From: Salinisphaeraceae bacterium
GTDB taxonomy: Bacteria; Pseudomonadota; Gammaproteobacteria; Nevskiales; Salinisphaeraceae
Assembly: GCA_002683405.1 (NCBI GenBank)
Contig: NYTH01000057.1
Coordinates: 62,001 to 126,000 of the forward strand
Length of the DNA: 64,000 nucleotides
Direction of reading: 5' to 3'
Numbering within the stretch: position 1 is the stretch's first letter; each line of letters begins with the position of its first letter. The position numbers and the translations under genes are program-made. The notes under the pieces were generated by a model. It was not told the origin of the DNA. It saw only the letters and a program-made list of their open reading frames with translations, and did no database searches. Below, piece after piece: positions 1-8,754 of this stretch.

Positions 1-3000
1 GTCACGCTCACGCGCGTGTCGGCCACGGGCAATCTGCTGATCGGGCCGAATACCATTGACGTCCGCGGCGCCGGTGTCGACATCTTCGCGCCGGAGTCCC
101 AGGCCCGAACGGTCAGCGTCAGCGACAGCGATTTCTCGAACAACCTGATCGACGTGGTTCCCGTGCAGCCCGACGAAGCGATCTCCGGTGCGGGCCTGTC
201 GATCGCGGCCGGCGTGGAGACGGCGGCGCCGTTCGACATCGATATTTCGGAAAGCCGCTTCGAGGCCAATACGCTGCAGATATGCAGCCCCGACCGGGCC
301 GATACCAGCGGCAGCAGCGGCACCGGCTGTTTCTCCTTTGGCAGCGGTGGCTTCGGCACCGTGTCCGGCGCGGGTCTGGATGTCGCCACGCCGGATTCCG
401 TCACGAGTTTCCAGGGACAGGAGCTGACCCTGTCCGGCAACCGCATCATTACGCTGGAATCGCCTGAAACCGCGCTTGGCCTGATTGCCCGCGGCGCCGG
501 CGCGAGCCTGACCGCCCGCGATCTGGACTTTGGTCTGGTCGGGGTCGAGGGAGGCAATACCGTCATCACCGGCAACAGCATCGAATCGTCGGATGCCGAC
601 GTGCGCGGCGGCGGGGTAGGCGTTCAGTTCGGCAGCGGCAACGTCTTGCTTATCGACGTGCAGGCGATGGGCAACAGCGTCAGCAGTAATCTGAACGACG
701 CCGGCGGCGGTGGCCTCTGGCTCGATGTGGTCGAGCTGTTCGACCAGCAGCCCACACCGCCCGGCAGCGTGACTGTCAGCGGCAGCGTGTTCAGCGGCAA
801 CAGCGCGTCCGGCGCCAACCTGGCTGAAGCGGGCGGCCTGGGCTTGCGCCTGGACGGCCCCGAGGTTTCCGGCCCGCCGCTGACGCTCAGCATTGACGGC
901 AACGACTTTTCCGGTAACGACGCGACCAGCGAAGGCGGATCGGCCCGGGCCGGCGCCCTGCTGATCGTCGCGGACAACCTCATCAGCCAAGGCCTCGGCG
1001 AGGGCGGCCTGTCGCTGACGGGCAATGACATCGAAGACAACGACGTCGTCGCGGGCAGCGGCGCAGACGGCGGCGGCGTGTTGCTGGACCTGCAGGCCGG
1101 CGGTCAGTTCGGCGGCTACCCGGTGTCGCTGGTCGATAACCGTTTCGCCGACAATACGCTCCAGGGCGGCACTGGCGTTGCATTTGGCGGTGGCCTGGCG
1201 CTGCGCAGCCGGTCGCTGTCGCAGCTTGATCTGACCGGCAATGATTTTCTTGGCAATAGCGTGGAATCGCTCGACGATGCCGCCGGCGGCGGTGCATCGC
1301 TGCAGCTGTCCACCGCTCAGCTCGGGCTGGCGTTCAATGCCGCCTTCAACCGCTTTTCGGACAATGAGCTGACCGGCGTTTCGAACGTCATCGGGGGCGG
1401 GCTATATCTGCAGGCAGACGGCGTGACCAGCGGCGCGATCATCGGCTCGCAGTTGGCAGGCAATACGGCCGCACAGGCGGAGGGGTTTGTCGCCGGCTCG
1501 GCGGACGGCGGCGGCGCTGCGGTGCTGCTTGCCTTCGGTAGCAGCGATGGCGCCCCGGTGTTCCGCATCGACAGCAGCGAGTTCGGCGAGAACAGCGTCT
1601 CCAACCCGGCAGAGAGCAATATCGAGATTGGCGCCCCCACGGGCCGTGGCGCCGGCCTGCTCCTGCAGGTGGCGGACGACCTGTCCGATTTCGACGGCGT
1701 GCCGACGGATTTCACGAGCGCCGGATGCCTGGATGTCGAAGTGCCCTGCGTGAGCGTGGTGAACTCGACCATCAGCAACAACGCATTGTCCGTACCCAAC
1801 GGCGTGGCCATCGGCGGGGGCATCGCCTTTGGCGCAGCCGTGAACGCCACGTTTAACAACGTCACTGTCGCCGACAACCAGGCCAGCGGCGGCGGCAACG
1901 ATAGCAACGGCGGCGGTATTGCGTTCGCGCCGAGCGCCACGGCGGTGCTGGCCAACAGCATCGTGGCGCTCAACAGCGCCACGGGCATTGCCGACGACTG
2001 CAGCGCACAAGACTCTTCAATCGGCTCGCTCGGCTACAACTTCATCAGCGACACCAGCGGCTGCAGCTTCAATTCGGCCCAGGGCGATCAGCTCGGGAAT
2101 TCGGACCTGTCCATCGACCCGGGGCTGGACGAGCTCATGTTTGTTGGCGAGGCCCTGACCCGCGTTCGGCTGCCGCTGTCGAGCAGCCCCGTCATTGATG
2201 CCGGCAGCCCCGACACGCCCACCGGCGAGGCCGGTAGCTGCGCCGCAGTGGACCAAATTGGCCAGGATCGTCCACAGCAGGGCCTGCCGGAGGGCGCGCC
2301 GGTCTGCGATATCGGGGCCGTGGAATTCGTCGAGGATCTGCCGCCCGTCGTCATCAGCCCCATCGCGGACCAGACGCGCGGCGTGGATGATCCGCCGTTC
2401 ACGGTGGACCTGAGCGACGTGTTTGCGGATCCCGAGGGCGGGCCGCTGTTCTTTATTGCGCAAGCCGAGAATGCCATGGTGGCCACCGCCGCAGTCGACG
2501 GCAGCACGCTGAGCGTGACGCCGGTCGCTCCCGGCACCACGTCGATCACCGTGACGGCCTTTGATAACGCCGAGCAGGATACGACCATCAGCTTCGAATT
2601 CGAAGTCCAGCCGGCCAACGGTAACCAGCCGCCGCAGGTCGTCGGGGGGCTGTCCGATCAGTTCCTGCCGGTGCGCGGGGACAGCGTGAACGTGGACCTG
2701 AACGGCATTTTTGAAGATCCGGAGGGCGACCCGCTGTTCTTTGACGCAAGTTCCAGTAACGAAAACGTGGTCACCGTCGAAATCGACAACGAGCTGGGCA
2801 TCCTCACGCTCATTCCGGGCGAAGAGGGTGTCGCGGTGGTGACCGTGTTCGCCTTCGATTCGACCGGGGGCCAGACGGAAATACGCGTCCGCAGCGTGGC
2901 GCGCAGCAACGGCGGAACGGCCTCCGGGGGCGGTGCCACGCTGGGGGGCGGCAGCGGTGGTGGCTGCGCATTGACCGACAGCGCATCGGCCCGTACTGAT

Positions 3001-3075
3001 CCGCTGCTCTGGCTGCTCGCAGGCCTGGCGACGCTCGTCATCCTCAGGCGGCGCGGCACGCCGGGCAGGCGCTGA
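1..3075 (+). CDS. Large beta-helix surface protein with two Ig-like domains and C-terminal sorting signal (5' end missing)
   Basis: The frame is open from the first base, so the true start and any signal peptide lie outside the window; 1024 codons are visible. Residues 1 to about 770 are Gly/Asn/Ser-rich repeats of the type xSxFSGNxA, which form right-handed parallel beta-helices. They end in a choice-of-anchor-Q-like segment (CDIGAVEF). Two similar Ig/cadherin-like modules follow (about 780-875 and 877-970), each with a DVFADPEG or GIFEDPEG motif. The C-terminus has a Gly-rich linker with GGGC, a hydrophobic helix and an RRR end. That is the tripartite layout of bacterial CTERM protein-sorting signals, closest in look to JDVT-CTERM. 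The protein is probably surface displayed or processed; its ligand is unknown. Confidence 0.8.
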   Translation, partial: VTLTRVSATGNLLIGPNTIDVRGAGVDIFAPESQARTVSVSDSDFSNNLIDVVPVQPDEAISGAGLSIAAGVETAAPFDIDISESRFEANTLQICSPDRADTSGSSGTGCFSFGSGGFGTVSGAGLDVATPDSVTSFQGQELTLSGNRIITLESPETALGLIARGAGASLTARDLDFGLVGVEGGNTVITGNSIESSDADVRGGGVGVQFGSGNVLLIDVQAMGNSVSSNLNDAGGGGLWLDVVELFDQQPTPPGSVTVSGSVFSGNSASGANLAEAGGLGLRLDGPEVSGPPLTLSIDGNDFSGNDATSEGGSARAGALLIVADNLISQGLGEGGLSLTGNDIEDNDVVAGSGADGGGVLLDLQAGGQFGGYPVSLVDNRFADNTLQGGTGVAFGGGLALRSRSLSQLDLTGNDFLGNSVESLDDAAGGGASLQLSTAQLGLAFNAAFNRFSDNELTGVSNVIGGGLYLQADGVTSGAIIGSQLAGNTAAQAEGFVAGSADGGGAAVLLAFGSSDGAPVFRIDSSEFGENSVSNPAESNIEIGAPTGRGAGLLLQVADDLSDFDGVPTDFTSAGCLDVEVPCVSVVNSTISNNALSVPNGVAIGGGIAFGAAVNATFNNVTVADNQASGGGNDSNGGGIAFAPSATAVLANSIVALNSATGIADDCSAQDSSIGSLGYNFISDTSGCSFNSAQGDQLGNSDLSIDPGLDELMFVGEALTRVRLPLSSSPVIDAGSPDTPTGEAGSCAAVDQIGQDRPQQGLPEGAPVCDIGAVEFVEDLPPVVISPIADQTRGVDDPPFTVDLSDVFADPEGGPLFFIAQAENAMVATAAVDGSTLSVTPVAPGTTSITVTAFDNAEQDTTISFEFEVQPANGNQPPQVVGGLSDQFLPVRGDSVNVDLNGIFEDPEGDPLFFDASSSNENVVTVEIDNELGILTLIPGEEGVAVVTVFAFDSTGGQTEIRVRSVARSNGGTASGGGATLGGGSGGGCALTDSASARTDPLLWLLAGLATLVILRRRGTPGRR

Positions 3076-3083
3076 TCTGTCGT

Positions 3084-3118
3084 CCGGCGCATCCGGCATG
3101 CGTGCCGGACGGCGCCGG
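3084..3118. terminator. Two-tier hairpin between convergent genes
   Basis: A 7-bp outer stem (3084-3090 with 3112-3118) encloses a 7-bp inner stem (3092-3098 with 3103-3109) and a TGCG loop. It sits just after the stop of the beta-helix gene and just beyond the stop of the convergent AraC gene. There is no T-run on either strand, so action as a bidirectional terminator is inference from structure and position. Confidence 0.45.
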
Positions 3119-3135
3119 ATGGCCGCCGGGCGCGG

Positions 3136-4143
3136 CTAGGTTCGCGCCTTCCGGTATTGGCTGGGTGATTCGCCGGTCCAGCGTTTGAACGCCCGACTGA
3201 AACTGCTCGAGTCTGCAAAACCGACGAGGTAGGCGATTTCGCTCAACGAGTATCGAGCGTTGGCCACATGAGCCAGCGCCAGTTCCCGCCGCGCATCGTT
3301 CAGAACCTGCTGATAGGCCGTGTTTTCCTCGGCGAGTCGGCGCTGCAAGCTGCGCAGGCTCATATGGAGGCTGTCCGCCACGGCCTGTTGTCCGGGTTCG
3401 CCGTTGGGCAGTGATTCCACCAGCAGCGAGTGAACGCGGTCCACGATACTGGCCTGGGTGTGCTCGGCCAGGTATCGCCGCACGATCTCGTCGTTCATGA
3501 CGGCAAGATCGGGGTTGGCGTTCTCGAGCGGCGCCTGCGCGATGTCCACACCAATATGAACGGCGTTGCGCCGGGCGCCGAACTGCACCGGGCCGCGTAG
3601 CGCCCGTATCCAGAAGTCGGCGTTGTCCGGAGGCGGTCGCTCCAGCTCCACCCGTTCGCATGCGAATGATTCGCCGTAGAGGGCGCGACACAGGCGCACC
3701 GCAACGGCCGCAAAGGCATCGATGGCCTCGTGCGTGGGCCGGTGTGAGTGGCCGTCCACGCCGATCAAAAAAACGAAGCTCTGCGATTCGCGATGCCAGT
3801 CCAGCTCGTAGGCTTCGGTCACAATCCTGAAGTAGCGGATCAGCCGCTCGAACGCCTTGTCCAGGGTGGCGCTGGCCAGCAGCGAATAGCCCAGAGCGTG
3901 AAAAGTGGTTTGCCGGATATGCCGGCTGACGCGCAGACCAAAGGCCTCGTCGCCCGTGGCCTCGACCGCCAGGCGCCAGAGCCGAATGGTCTTTTCCACG
4001 GGATAACGCGCGTTGGCGTCCTTCAGTGCTTCGGGTTGTAGCCCCGACTCCCTGAACAGCTGCTCGCTGTCGACACCTGACTCTTCCAGCGCCGACTTAA
4101 TGGCGCGGCACCAGCTGGTCAGTGCTGTCGCTGTGCGTGGCAT
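3136..4143 (-). CDS. AraC-family transcriptional regulator
   Basis: This is a 335-residue protein. The N-terminal two thirds match the arabinose-binding-like sensor domain of the OruR/ArgR-type AraC subfamily. The C-terminal 100 residues carry the double helix-turn-helix; the second helix region reads LSEIAYLVGFADSSSFSRAF, which is diagnostic for the family. The ATG at 4143 gives a full-length protein. It is divergent from the desaturase gene across 121 bp, the usual layout for a regulator and its target. Control of the neighbour is inference, and the effector, perhaps a fatty acid or hydrophobic compound, cannot be read from the sequence. Confidence 0.9.
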   Translation of the reverse strand: MPRTATALTSWCRAIKSALEESGVDSEQLFRESGLQPEALKDANARYPVEKTIRLWRLAVEATGDEAFGLRVSRHIRQTTFHALGYSLLASATLDKAFERLIRYFRIVTEAYELDWHRESQSFVFLIGVDGHSHRPTHEAIDAFAAVAVRLCRALYGESFACERVELERPPPDNADFWIRALRGPVQFGARRNAVHIGVDIAQAPLENANPDLAVMNDEIVRRYLAEHTQASIVDRVHSLLVESLPNGEPGQQAVADSLHMSLRSLQRRLAEENTAYQQVLNDARRELALAHVANARYSLSEIAYLVGFADSSSFSRAFKRWTGESPSQYRKART

Positions 4144-4264
4144 TCAGTCAGGCCCATGTTGGCGTGTTGAGTCAAGAAACTGGCGTATTGCGCCGAGCAG
4201 GCTACCGGCCCGGCCACTAAAGTGCACATGCGTACACACACAATCCGCGCCTGGACAAGACTTC

Positions 4265-5380
4265 ATGAGCAACCCGAACCCCACCGTTTCCGCCGATCAG
4301 ATGAACGATAGTCAGAAAGCGGCGCATATCAAGCGCGTGGTGCTGCACGCCGGCGAGCAATTGCGCGAGCGCCAGCCCTGGCTGAGGCATCAGAACGCCA
4401 TTGGCGTCGGCATCATGCTGCTGTCGCTCGCCGGCATGATAGGCAGCGCGATGCTCTATTACCACGGCGTTATTGCCTGGTGGCTGTGCATTCCCCTGGT
4501 GGCGATCTTCGCATCGTTCATACATGAGCTCGAGCACGATCTGATCCACCTGATGTATTTCCGCAAGCAGCCGGCCATCAACAGCTTCATGCTGATTATC
4601 GGCTGGCTGGCCCGGCCGAGCACGATCAATCCGCTCGTCCGCCGGCGCCTGCACCTGCACCACCACAAGCATTCCGGTACCGAGTCCGATCTGGAGGAGC
4701 GCGGCATCACCAACGGCGAGCCCTGGGGGTTGCGGCGGCTGATCATGACGGGCGACAACATGCTGGCGGTCTTCCTGCGGCCGAAGACGACCCTGCGCAT
4801 GGTCAAGGCGTTCGTGAAGGCCCAGGACCCGCAATCCAAAGCCGAATTCGACAAGCTGAAGCGCGAGCAGGGCCGCGGCTATTTTCCGGTGGGCAATCTC
4901 TACTACCTGGCCTGGCACGGATTTCTGGTGTTCACCAGCCTGAGTTTTCTGGCCAGCCTGGCCGGCTATCCCTTCTCGCTGAGCGGCTGGGCGGCCAGTA
5001 CCGTTGCCGTGCTCAACTTTCTGGCCGTGGTGTGGTTTCTGCCGAGCTTCCTGCGCACGTTCTGCCTGCATTTCGTCAGTTCCAACATGCACTACTACGG
5101 CGATGTCGAAGACGGCAACGTCATGCAGCAGACGCAGGTGCTCAACACCTGGTGGATGGCGCCGTTCAATCTGTTCTGCTTCAACTTCGGCTCGACCCAC
5201 GCCATTCACCACTTTGCGGTCAAGGAGCCGTTCTACGTGCGGCAATGGACGGCACCGACCGCACATCGGGTCATGCGTGAAATGGGCGTGCGCTTCAACG
5301 ATGTGGGCACGTTCCGTCGCGCCAACCGTTTCGAGCGGGCAACGGAACAACGCCCGCTGGATGCCAGCCAGGCCGGGTAA
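4265..5380 (+). CDS. Membrane fatty acid desaturase / hydroxylase-type di-iron protein
   Basis: The protein has 371 residues if it starts at the ATG at 4265; the same frame is open further upstream but would run into the AraC gene and encodes nothing recognisable. It carries the three histidine clusters of membrane di-iron desaturases: HELEHD near residue 87, HLHHHKH near 131, and HAIHHF near 312. Hydrophobic membrane segments lie between them. The family introduces double bonds into fatty acyl chains using O2 and a reduced electron donor. Substrate and position specificity cannot be assigned. The gene is divergent from the AraC gene and convergent with the TlpA-like gene. Confidence 0.85.
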   Translation: MSNPNPTVSADQMNDSQKAAHIKRVVLHAGEQLRERQPWLRHQNAIGVGIMLLSLAGMIGSAMLYYHGVIAWWLCIPLVAIFASFIHELEHDLIHLMYFRKQPAINSFMLIIGWLARPSTINPLVRRRLHLHHHKHSGTESDLEERGITNGEPWGLRRLIMTGDNMLAVFLRPKTTLRMVKAFVKAQDPQSKAEFDKLKREQGRGYFPVGNLYYLAWHGFLVFTSLSFLASLAGYPFSLSGWAASTVAVLNFLAVVWFLPSFLRTFCLHFVSSNMHYYGDVEDGNVMQQTQVLNTWWMAPFNLFCFNFGSTHAIHHFAVKEPFYVRQWTAPTAHRVMREMGVRFNDVGTFRRANRFERATEQRPLDASQAG

Positions 5381-5400
5381 GTTCCGGCCGCCCCCAGGCG

Positions 5401-6243
5401 TCACGGGCCGGTTTCGGCTTCCGGTGCTCGGGTAATGCTTTTCAGGCGGTGCGTCAGCGTCGCTTGAGACAACAGCCCCAGATGGGCGTCCGCGAGCCGG
5501 CCCTCGGCATCGTAGAACAGCGTTGTGGGCAGCGCCGTCGAGCCGGCGGCCCGGCCCAGGGTCGCCTCCGGATCGAGCAGGACATGATCGAGAGCCAACG
5601 CCTGCTCGGTCAGGAACGTTCGGATGGCGTCGCGCGATTCGCCCTGATTGGCAAACACGAACAGCACATCCGCGCGCGCCTTCTGCGCCGATTCGAGCAG
5701 CGGCATCTCTTCACGGCAGGGCGGGCACCAGGTGGCCCACAGGTTGACCACCATGGGGCGGCTACCGTGCAGTCGCTGATATTCCAGCAGCTCGACAGCC
5801 GGCCCCGCCAGCGTGGTGAGCCGGGCGGTGGGCGCGTTTTCATCGGGGCTGCTGACCATACGGACCCAGCCGAGCATGAGCGACCCGCCGATCGCGCCAG
5901 CCAGCAGGGCGATGGCCAGCGGCCCGCGAATAGCGGGTTTTCGCCATGACGTCCAGGCCGCATAGCCCACGGCGCCGGCAAGCCCGCCCCAGGCATCCAG
6001 GCCGCCATCGCGCAGATCAACCAGCGCCAGTGGGTGACTGCCGTACTGATCGGCGTAGCGCAGCACGAATATCGCTCGGGCCGCGACTGCGGCCGAGAGG
6101 GCCACGCCAAACAGAGTGTTGGAGACCACTACGCCCCGCCGGTGGCCCGCTACCGCGCCGGCGCTCAGCGCGGCCACCATGGCCAGAAGCAGGCTGACCT
6201 GGGTCGTTCCCAGCGCCAGCGGTCCGAGCTGAACGGACAGCAT
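5401..6243 (-). CDS. Membrane-anchored TlpA-like thioredoxin with Lgt-like N-terminal membrane domain
   Basis: This is a 280-residue protein. The first 130 residues contain four or so hydrophobic segments and a stretch (YGSHPLALVDLRDGGLDAWG) that resembles part of prolipoprotein diacylglyceryl transferase, although the full catalytic set is not evident. The C-terminal half is a TlpA/ResA-type thioredoxin fold with WATWCPPC at about 167-174 and a cis-proline loop (ALPTTLF). It probably acts in the periplasm as a membrane-tethered thiol-disulfide oxidoreductase. It starts 6 bp after the cupin gene, so the two are likely cotranscribed. Cytochrome c maturation genes are nearby, but a role there is speculative. 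Confidence 0.75.
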   Translation of the reverse strand: MLSVQLGPLALGTTQVSLLLAMVAALSAGAVAGHRRGVVVSNTLFGVALSAAVAARAIFVLRYADQYGSHPLALVDLRDGGLDAWGGLAGAVGYAAWTSWRKPAIRGPLAIALLAGAIGGSLMLGWVRMVSSPDENAPTARLTTLAGPAVELLEYQRLHGSRPMVVNLWATWCPPCREEMPLLESAQKARADVLFVFANQGESRDAIRTFLTEQALALDHVLLDPEATLGRAAGSTALPTTLFYDAEGRLADAHLGLLSQATLTHRLKSITRAPEAETGP

Positions 6244-6249
6244 GCCGGT

Positions 6250-6765
6250 CTACCGGTTCGTGTAGTCGGGCTGGCCCGGTCGGATATAGCGGGCCGGGTC
6301 CAGCCCGCGCTCGCGAATCAGGTGGTCAATGCCCAGCGTGATGCTGTTGGCGTCGAGCAGGCCCACGTAATTGCCGTTCGCATCGAAATTCACGTTGCTG
6401 CCTTCCACGTGGACAATGATTTCGGTGAGTCCGTCGTTGCTTTCAGGCGCCACCAGCGTATGGACAGAAGACCCGGGCTCGTACAGATAGCTTCCCGCCG
6501 TTTGCGGCTGCTCGGCATATTCCTCGTAGTACCAGCAGCCGGATAGCGTCCAGAGGTGCACGCAGCCGGTGTGAAAGTGGGTGGGCAGCCGCAATCCCGG
6601 ATGGAACCAGGCGCGCACCACCCAGATGCCGCGGTTGGTATCCAGCATGAGGGGCTGAACATCGACGCCGGGGATGCCGGGTATGAAGTCCTCGTAAACG
6701 GGCAGATCGTGCATGTTCAGCGTAAGCAGCTCGTCGTCGTTATGGGCGAGATCGGGCAGGGGCAT
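6250..6765 (-). CDS. Cupin protein of the 2,4'-dihydroxyacetophenone dioxygenase-like family
   Basis: This 171-residue, single-domain cupin has motif 1 containing THFHTG (about residues 62-67) and motif 2 containing YLYEPGSSVHTL. These supply the histidines expected to bind a mononuclear metal. Overall length and the order of conserved blocks fit the ChrR-like cupins annotated as 2,4'-dihydroxyacetophenone dioxygenases, which cleave the C-C bond next to a ketone. The true substrate is uncertain because many relatives are uncharacterised. It is the first gene of a likely pair with the TlpA-like gene. A Shine-Dalgarno-like GGAGAAG lies just before the ATG. Confidence 0.7.
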   Translation of the reverse strand: MPLPDLAHNDDELLTLNMHDLPVYEDFIPGIPGVDVQPLMLDTNRGIWVVRAWFHPGLRLPTHFHTGCVHLWTLSGCWYYEEYAEQPQTAGSYLYEPGSSVHTLVAPESNDGLTEIIVHVEGSNVNFDANGNYVGLLDANSITLGIDHLIRERGLDPARYIRPGQPDYTNR

Positions 6766-6779
6766 GGTCTTCTCCTCCG

Positions 6780-6864
6780 TAGGATTTTTTTACAATGATT
6801 GAGGGGGCCGGCCGGTCAGCGCCGGGCTGACCCATGATAAATCCTGCGCGAATCGCTAGGATTT
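6780..6864. promoter_or_regulatory. Three copies of AGGATTT / AAATCCT in a divergent promoter region
   Basis: AGGATTT occurs just upstream of the cupin gene (6781-6787). An inverted pair, AAATCCT (6839-6845) and AGGATTT (6858-6864), lies upstream of the small membrane protein gene. The repeated heptamer and its inverted arrangement between two divergent genes suggest an operator for a dimeric regulator. No regulator has been identified, and the sites are inferred from repetition only. Confidence 0.35.
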
Positions 6865-6895
6865 TGGCTGGCCATAAAAAAGACACGAGCAGAAC

Positions 6896-7252
6896 ATGAA
6901 CGAAACGCAGCTGTTGCCGCCGGAGCAGCCCGGATCGGACCCGAACAAGACCGTCGCGATTGCCGTTTATGCCCTTCAGGCGGCGTTTTTCGTCGCGGGC
7001 ATTACGGTTCTGGTAGCCATTGTCATCAACTACGTTAAACGTTCAGAGGTGCGGGGAACCTGGCTCGAATCGCACTTCCGCTGGCAGATCCGCACCTTCT
7101 GGTGGGGCCTGTTGTGGTTCGTGGTGGCGTCGATCACGGTCTATATTCTCGTGGGCTTTCTGATCTTCCTTGTACTGGCGATCTGGTACATCTACCGAAT
7201 CGCCAGGGGGTGGCTGCGCCTGGCGGAAGGCAAGGCCATGTACGCCGACTGA
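6896..7252 (+). CDS. Small DUF4870-like inner membrane protein
   Basis: A 118-residue protein with a short hydrophilic N-terminus and three predicted transmembrane helices (about residues 23-45, 65-85 and 85-105). It has the motif WLESHFRWQIRTFWWG between helices, typical of the DUF4870/YidH-like small membrane proteins found widely in proteobacteria. The family has no defined biochemical role. The gene stands alone, divergent from the cupin gene and convergent with the beta-barrel gene. Confidence 0.75.
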   Translation: MNETQLLPPEQPGSDPNKTVAIAVYALQAAFFVAGITVLVAIVINYVKRSEVRGTWLESHFRWQIRTFWWGLLWFVVASITVYILVGFLIFLVLAIWYIYRIARGWLRLAEGKAMYAD

Positions 7253-7304
7253 GTGCCGGTCCGGAACAGGTGGGTAGCGGCCGCGCCTGACTTGCCTGCG
7301 CGCT

Positions 7305-8558
7305 TCAGAATTCCAGCCGCGTGCCCAGCGTGATCAGGCGCTCGTCCACATCTTCCCGCGCCAGTTCGGCATCGGCCCGCAGGAACACGATGGCGCCACC
7401 GGCATAGACAAACGTGGCGCCCAGCCCGACACGAGCGTAGTCGGAGTCCGGTTCGGCGACCGGGATGAAGAAGATCGGGCCGCCGCCGGCGTTCTGCGCT
7501 TTGATGAAGCGCCGGTCGTCCTCGAACTCGTGCACCCATTCCAGATCGATCTGCGGGAGCAGTACGCCGAACTCGCGGTTGATGGCATAGGTCGCTTCGA
7601 CGCCCACGTTGGTTGTCAGCGACTCAACGTCCTGATCGCCATAGGCCAGCGCGCCGGTGGGCGCGTTTTCGGTGTAGCCGTCAATGCTGGCATCGGTATA
7701 GTTCACGCGCACACGCGGGCCGATCGTCAGGCCGCCGCGGTAGAACTCGAAGCCGGTCGCCAGGCTCGCGGCGTAGTCGGAGCCGTCGTTCTTCGAGTCG
7801 GCGATGACGCCGGGCGCCACTTCGCGAAAATTATCGTAGTCATTCCAGCCGGCGCGGACGATACCGTCCAGATACCAGCTTTGCGTGATGTACCAGCTTG
7901 CCAGCGCGGCGATGTTGATGCCGTTGAGCTCGATCTGACTGTTGCGCTGCTTGAAGTCGGTTTCGCGGTTGATCAGGCCCACCACGCCGCCCACGACGAG
8001 ATCGCTGCCAATACGGTAGTCGGCGCCGAAGTTCACGCCGATGGCGTCGGCTTCGTGCTCCGGGGTGAAGCGCGACCCGTCATGTTCGCCGGTGCTGGTA
8101 AAGGCATCGCCGAACAGGTTGAGGCGACCAAAGGCCGTCCCGATTTCGCTGCCGTCGCCGTCAGACGCGGCCGGCGCGCCGGTCTGCACCACGAAGTCTT
8201 CGAATGCTCGCCCGGCGATGGAGGGTTTGCCAAAGCCGGCGGAAGCCTCTTCTTCCTCGGCCTGCTCGAGCTTGGCGCGGTCGCCGCGGCGTCGATTGCG
8301 GATATCGTCCAGGATGCGCTGCAGGCCCACCAGCTGAATCTCTACGGCATCCAGCGCGGTGCGCCCCTGAACGGAGGTCTCGATGCCCTCTTCGAGCACT
8401 TCTCCGGGGTTGCCCACGATAACCACGAAATCGTCCTGCGGCTGCGCCTGCAGGCTCATGGGCAGCAGCCCGACGGCCGTGGCAGCCAGCAGCGCGGCCG
8501 GCGCGCGGACAGTTTTCAAGCGTAGCGGCGCGGATTGCGCCATAAAGCGTGTAATCAT
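7305..8558 (-). CDS. Outer membrane autotransporter-type beta-barrel protein without a long passenger
   Basis: This 417-residue protein has an N-terminal signal sequence (hydrophobic LLAATAVGLLPMS followed by LQAQ). A short charged, helix-prone segment follows at about residues 80-105. The last 270 residues or so alternate in the manner of amphipathic beta strands and end in TRLEF, with the terminal phenylalanine typical of outer-membrane barrels. Strand patterns such as GVNFGADYRIGSDLVVGGVVG match the autotransporter barrel superfamily. There is no large secreted passenger, so a role as a small barrel or adhesin remnant is possible. The function is unknown. Confidence 0.7.
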   Translation of the reverse strand: MITRFMAQSAPLRLKTVRAPAALLAATAVGLLPMSLQAQPQDDFVVIVGNPGEVLEEGIETSVQGRTALDAVEIQLVGLQRILDDIRNRRRGDRAKLEQAEEEEASAGFGKPSIAGRAFEDFVVQTGAPAASDGDGSEIGTAFGRLNLFGDAFTSTGEHDGSRFTPEHEADAIGVNFGADYRIGSDLVVGGVVGLINRETDFKQRNSQIELNGINIAALASWYITQSWYLDGIVRAGWNDYDNFREVAPGVIADSKNDGSDYAASLATGFEFYRGGLTIGPRVRVNYTDASIDGYTENAPTGALAYGDQDVESLTTNVGVEATYAINREFGVLLPQIDLEWVHEFEDDRRFIKAQNAGGGPIFFIPVAEPDSDYARVGLGATFVYAGGAIVFLRADAELAREDVDERLITLGTRLEF

Positions 8559-8754
8559 CTGAAAATCCCCCCTGCATCCCCTGAAGATGATGACGACGAC
8601 TGAATACCCGGGGCACTATAGCAGCGCCATTTGGACCTCACCATAGACCCGTTGGGGGGTGGCGTTCGGACGTATTCAGGCTTGGGGGTTGCAACCCGTC
8701 GTGGACGGTCGATAACAGGACAGCCGATGCAAAACGGGGGCGAGTGAAGCGGTC

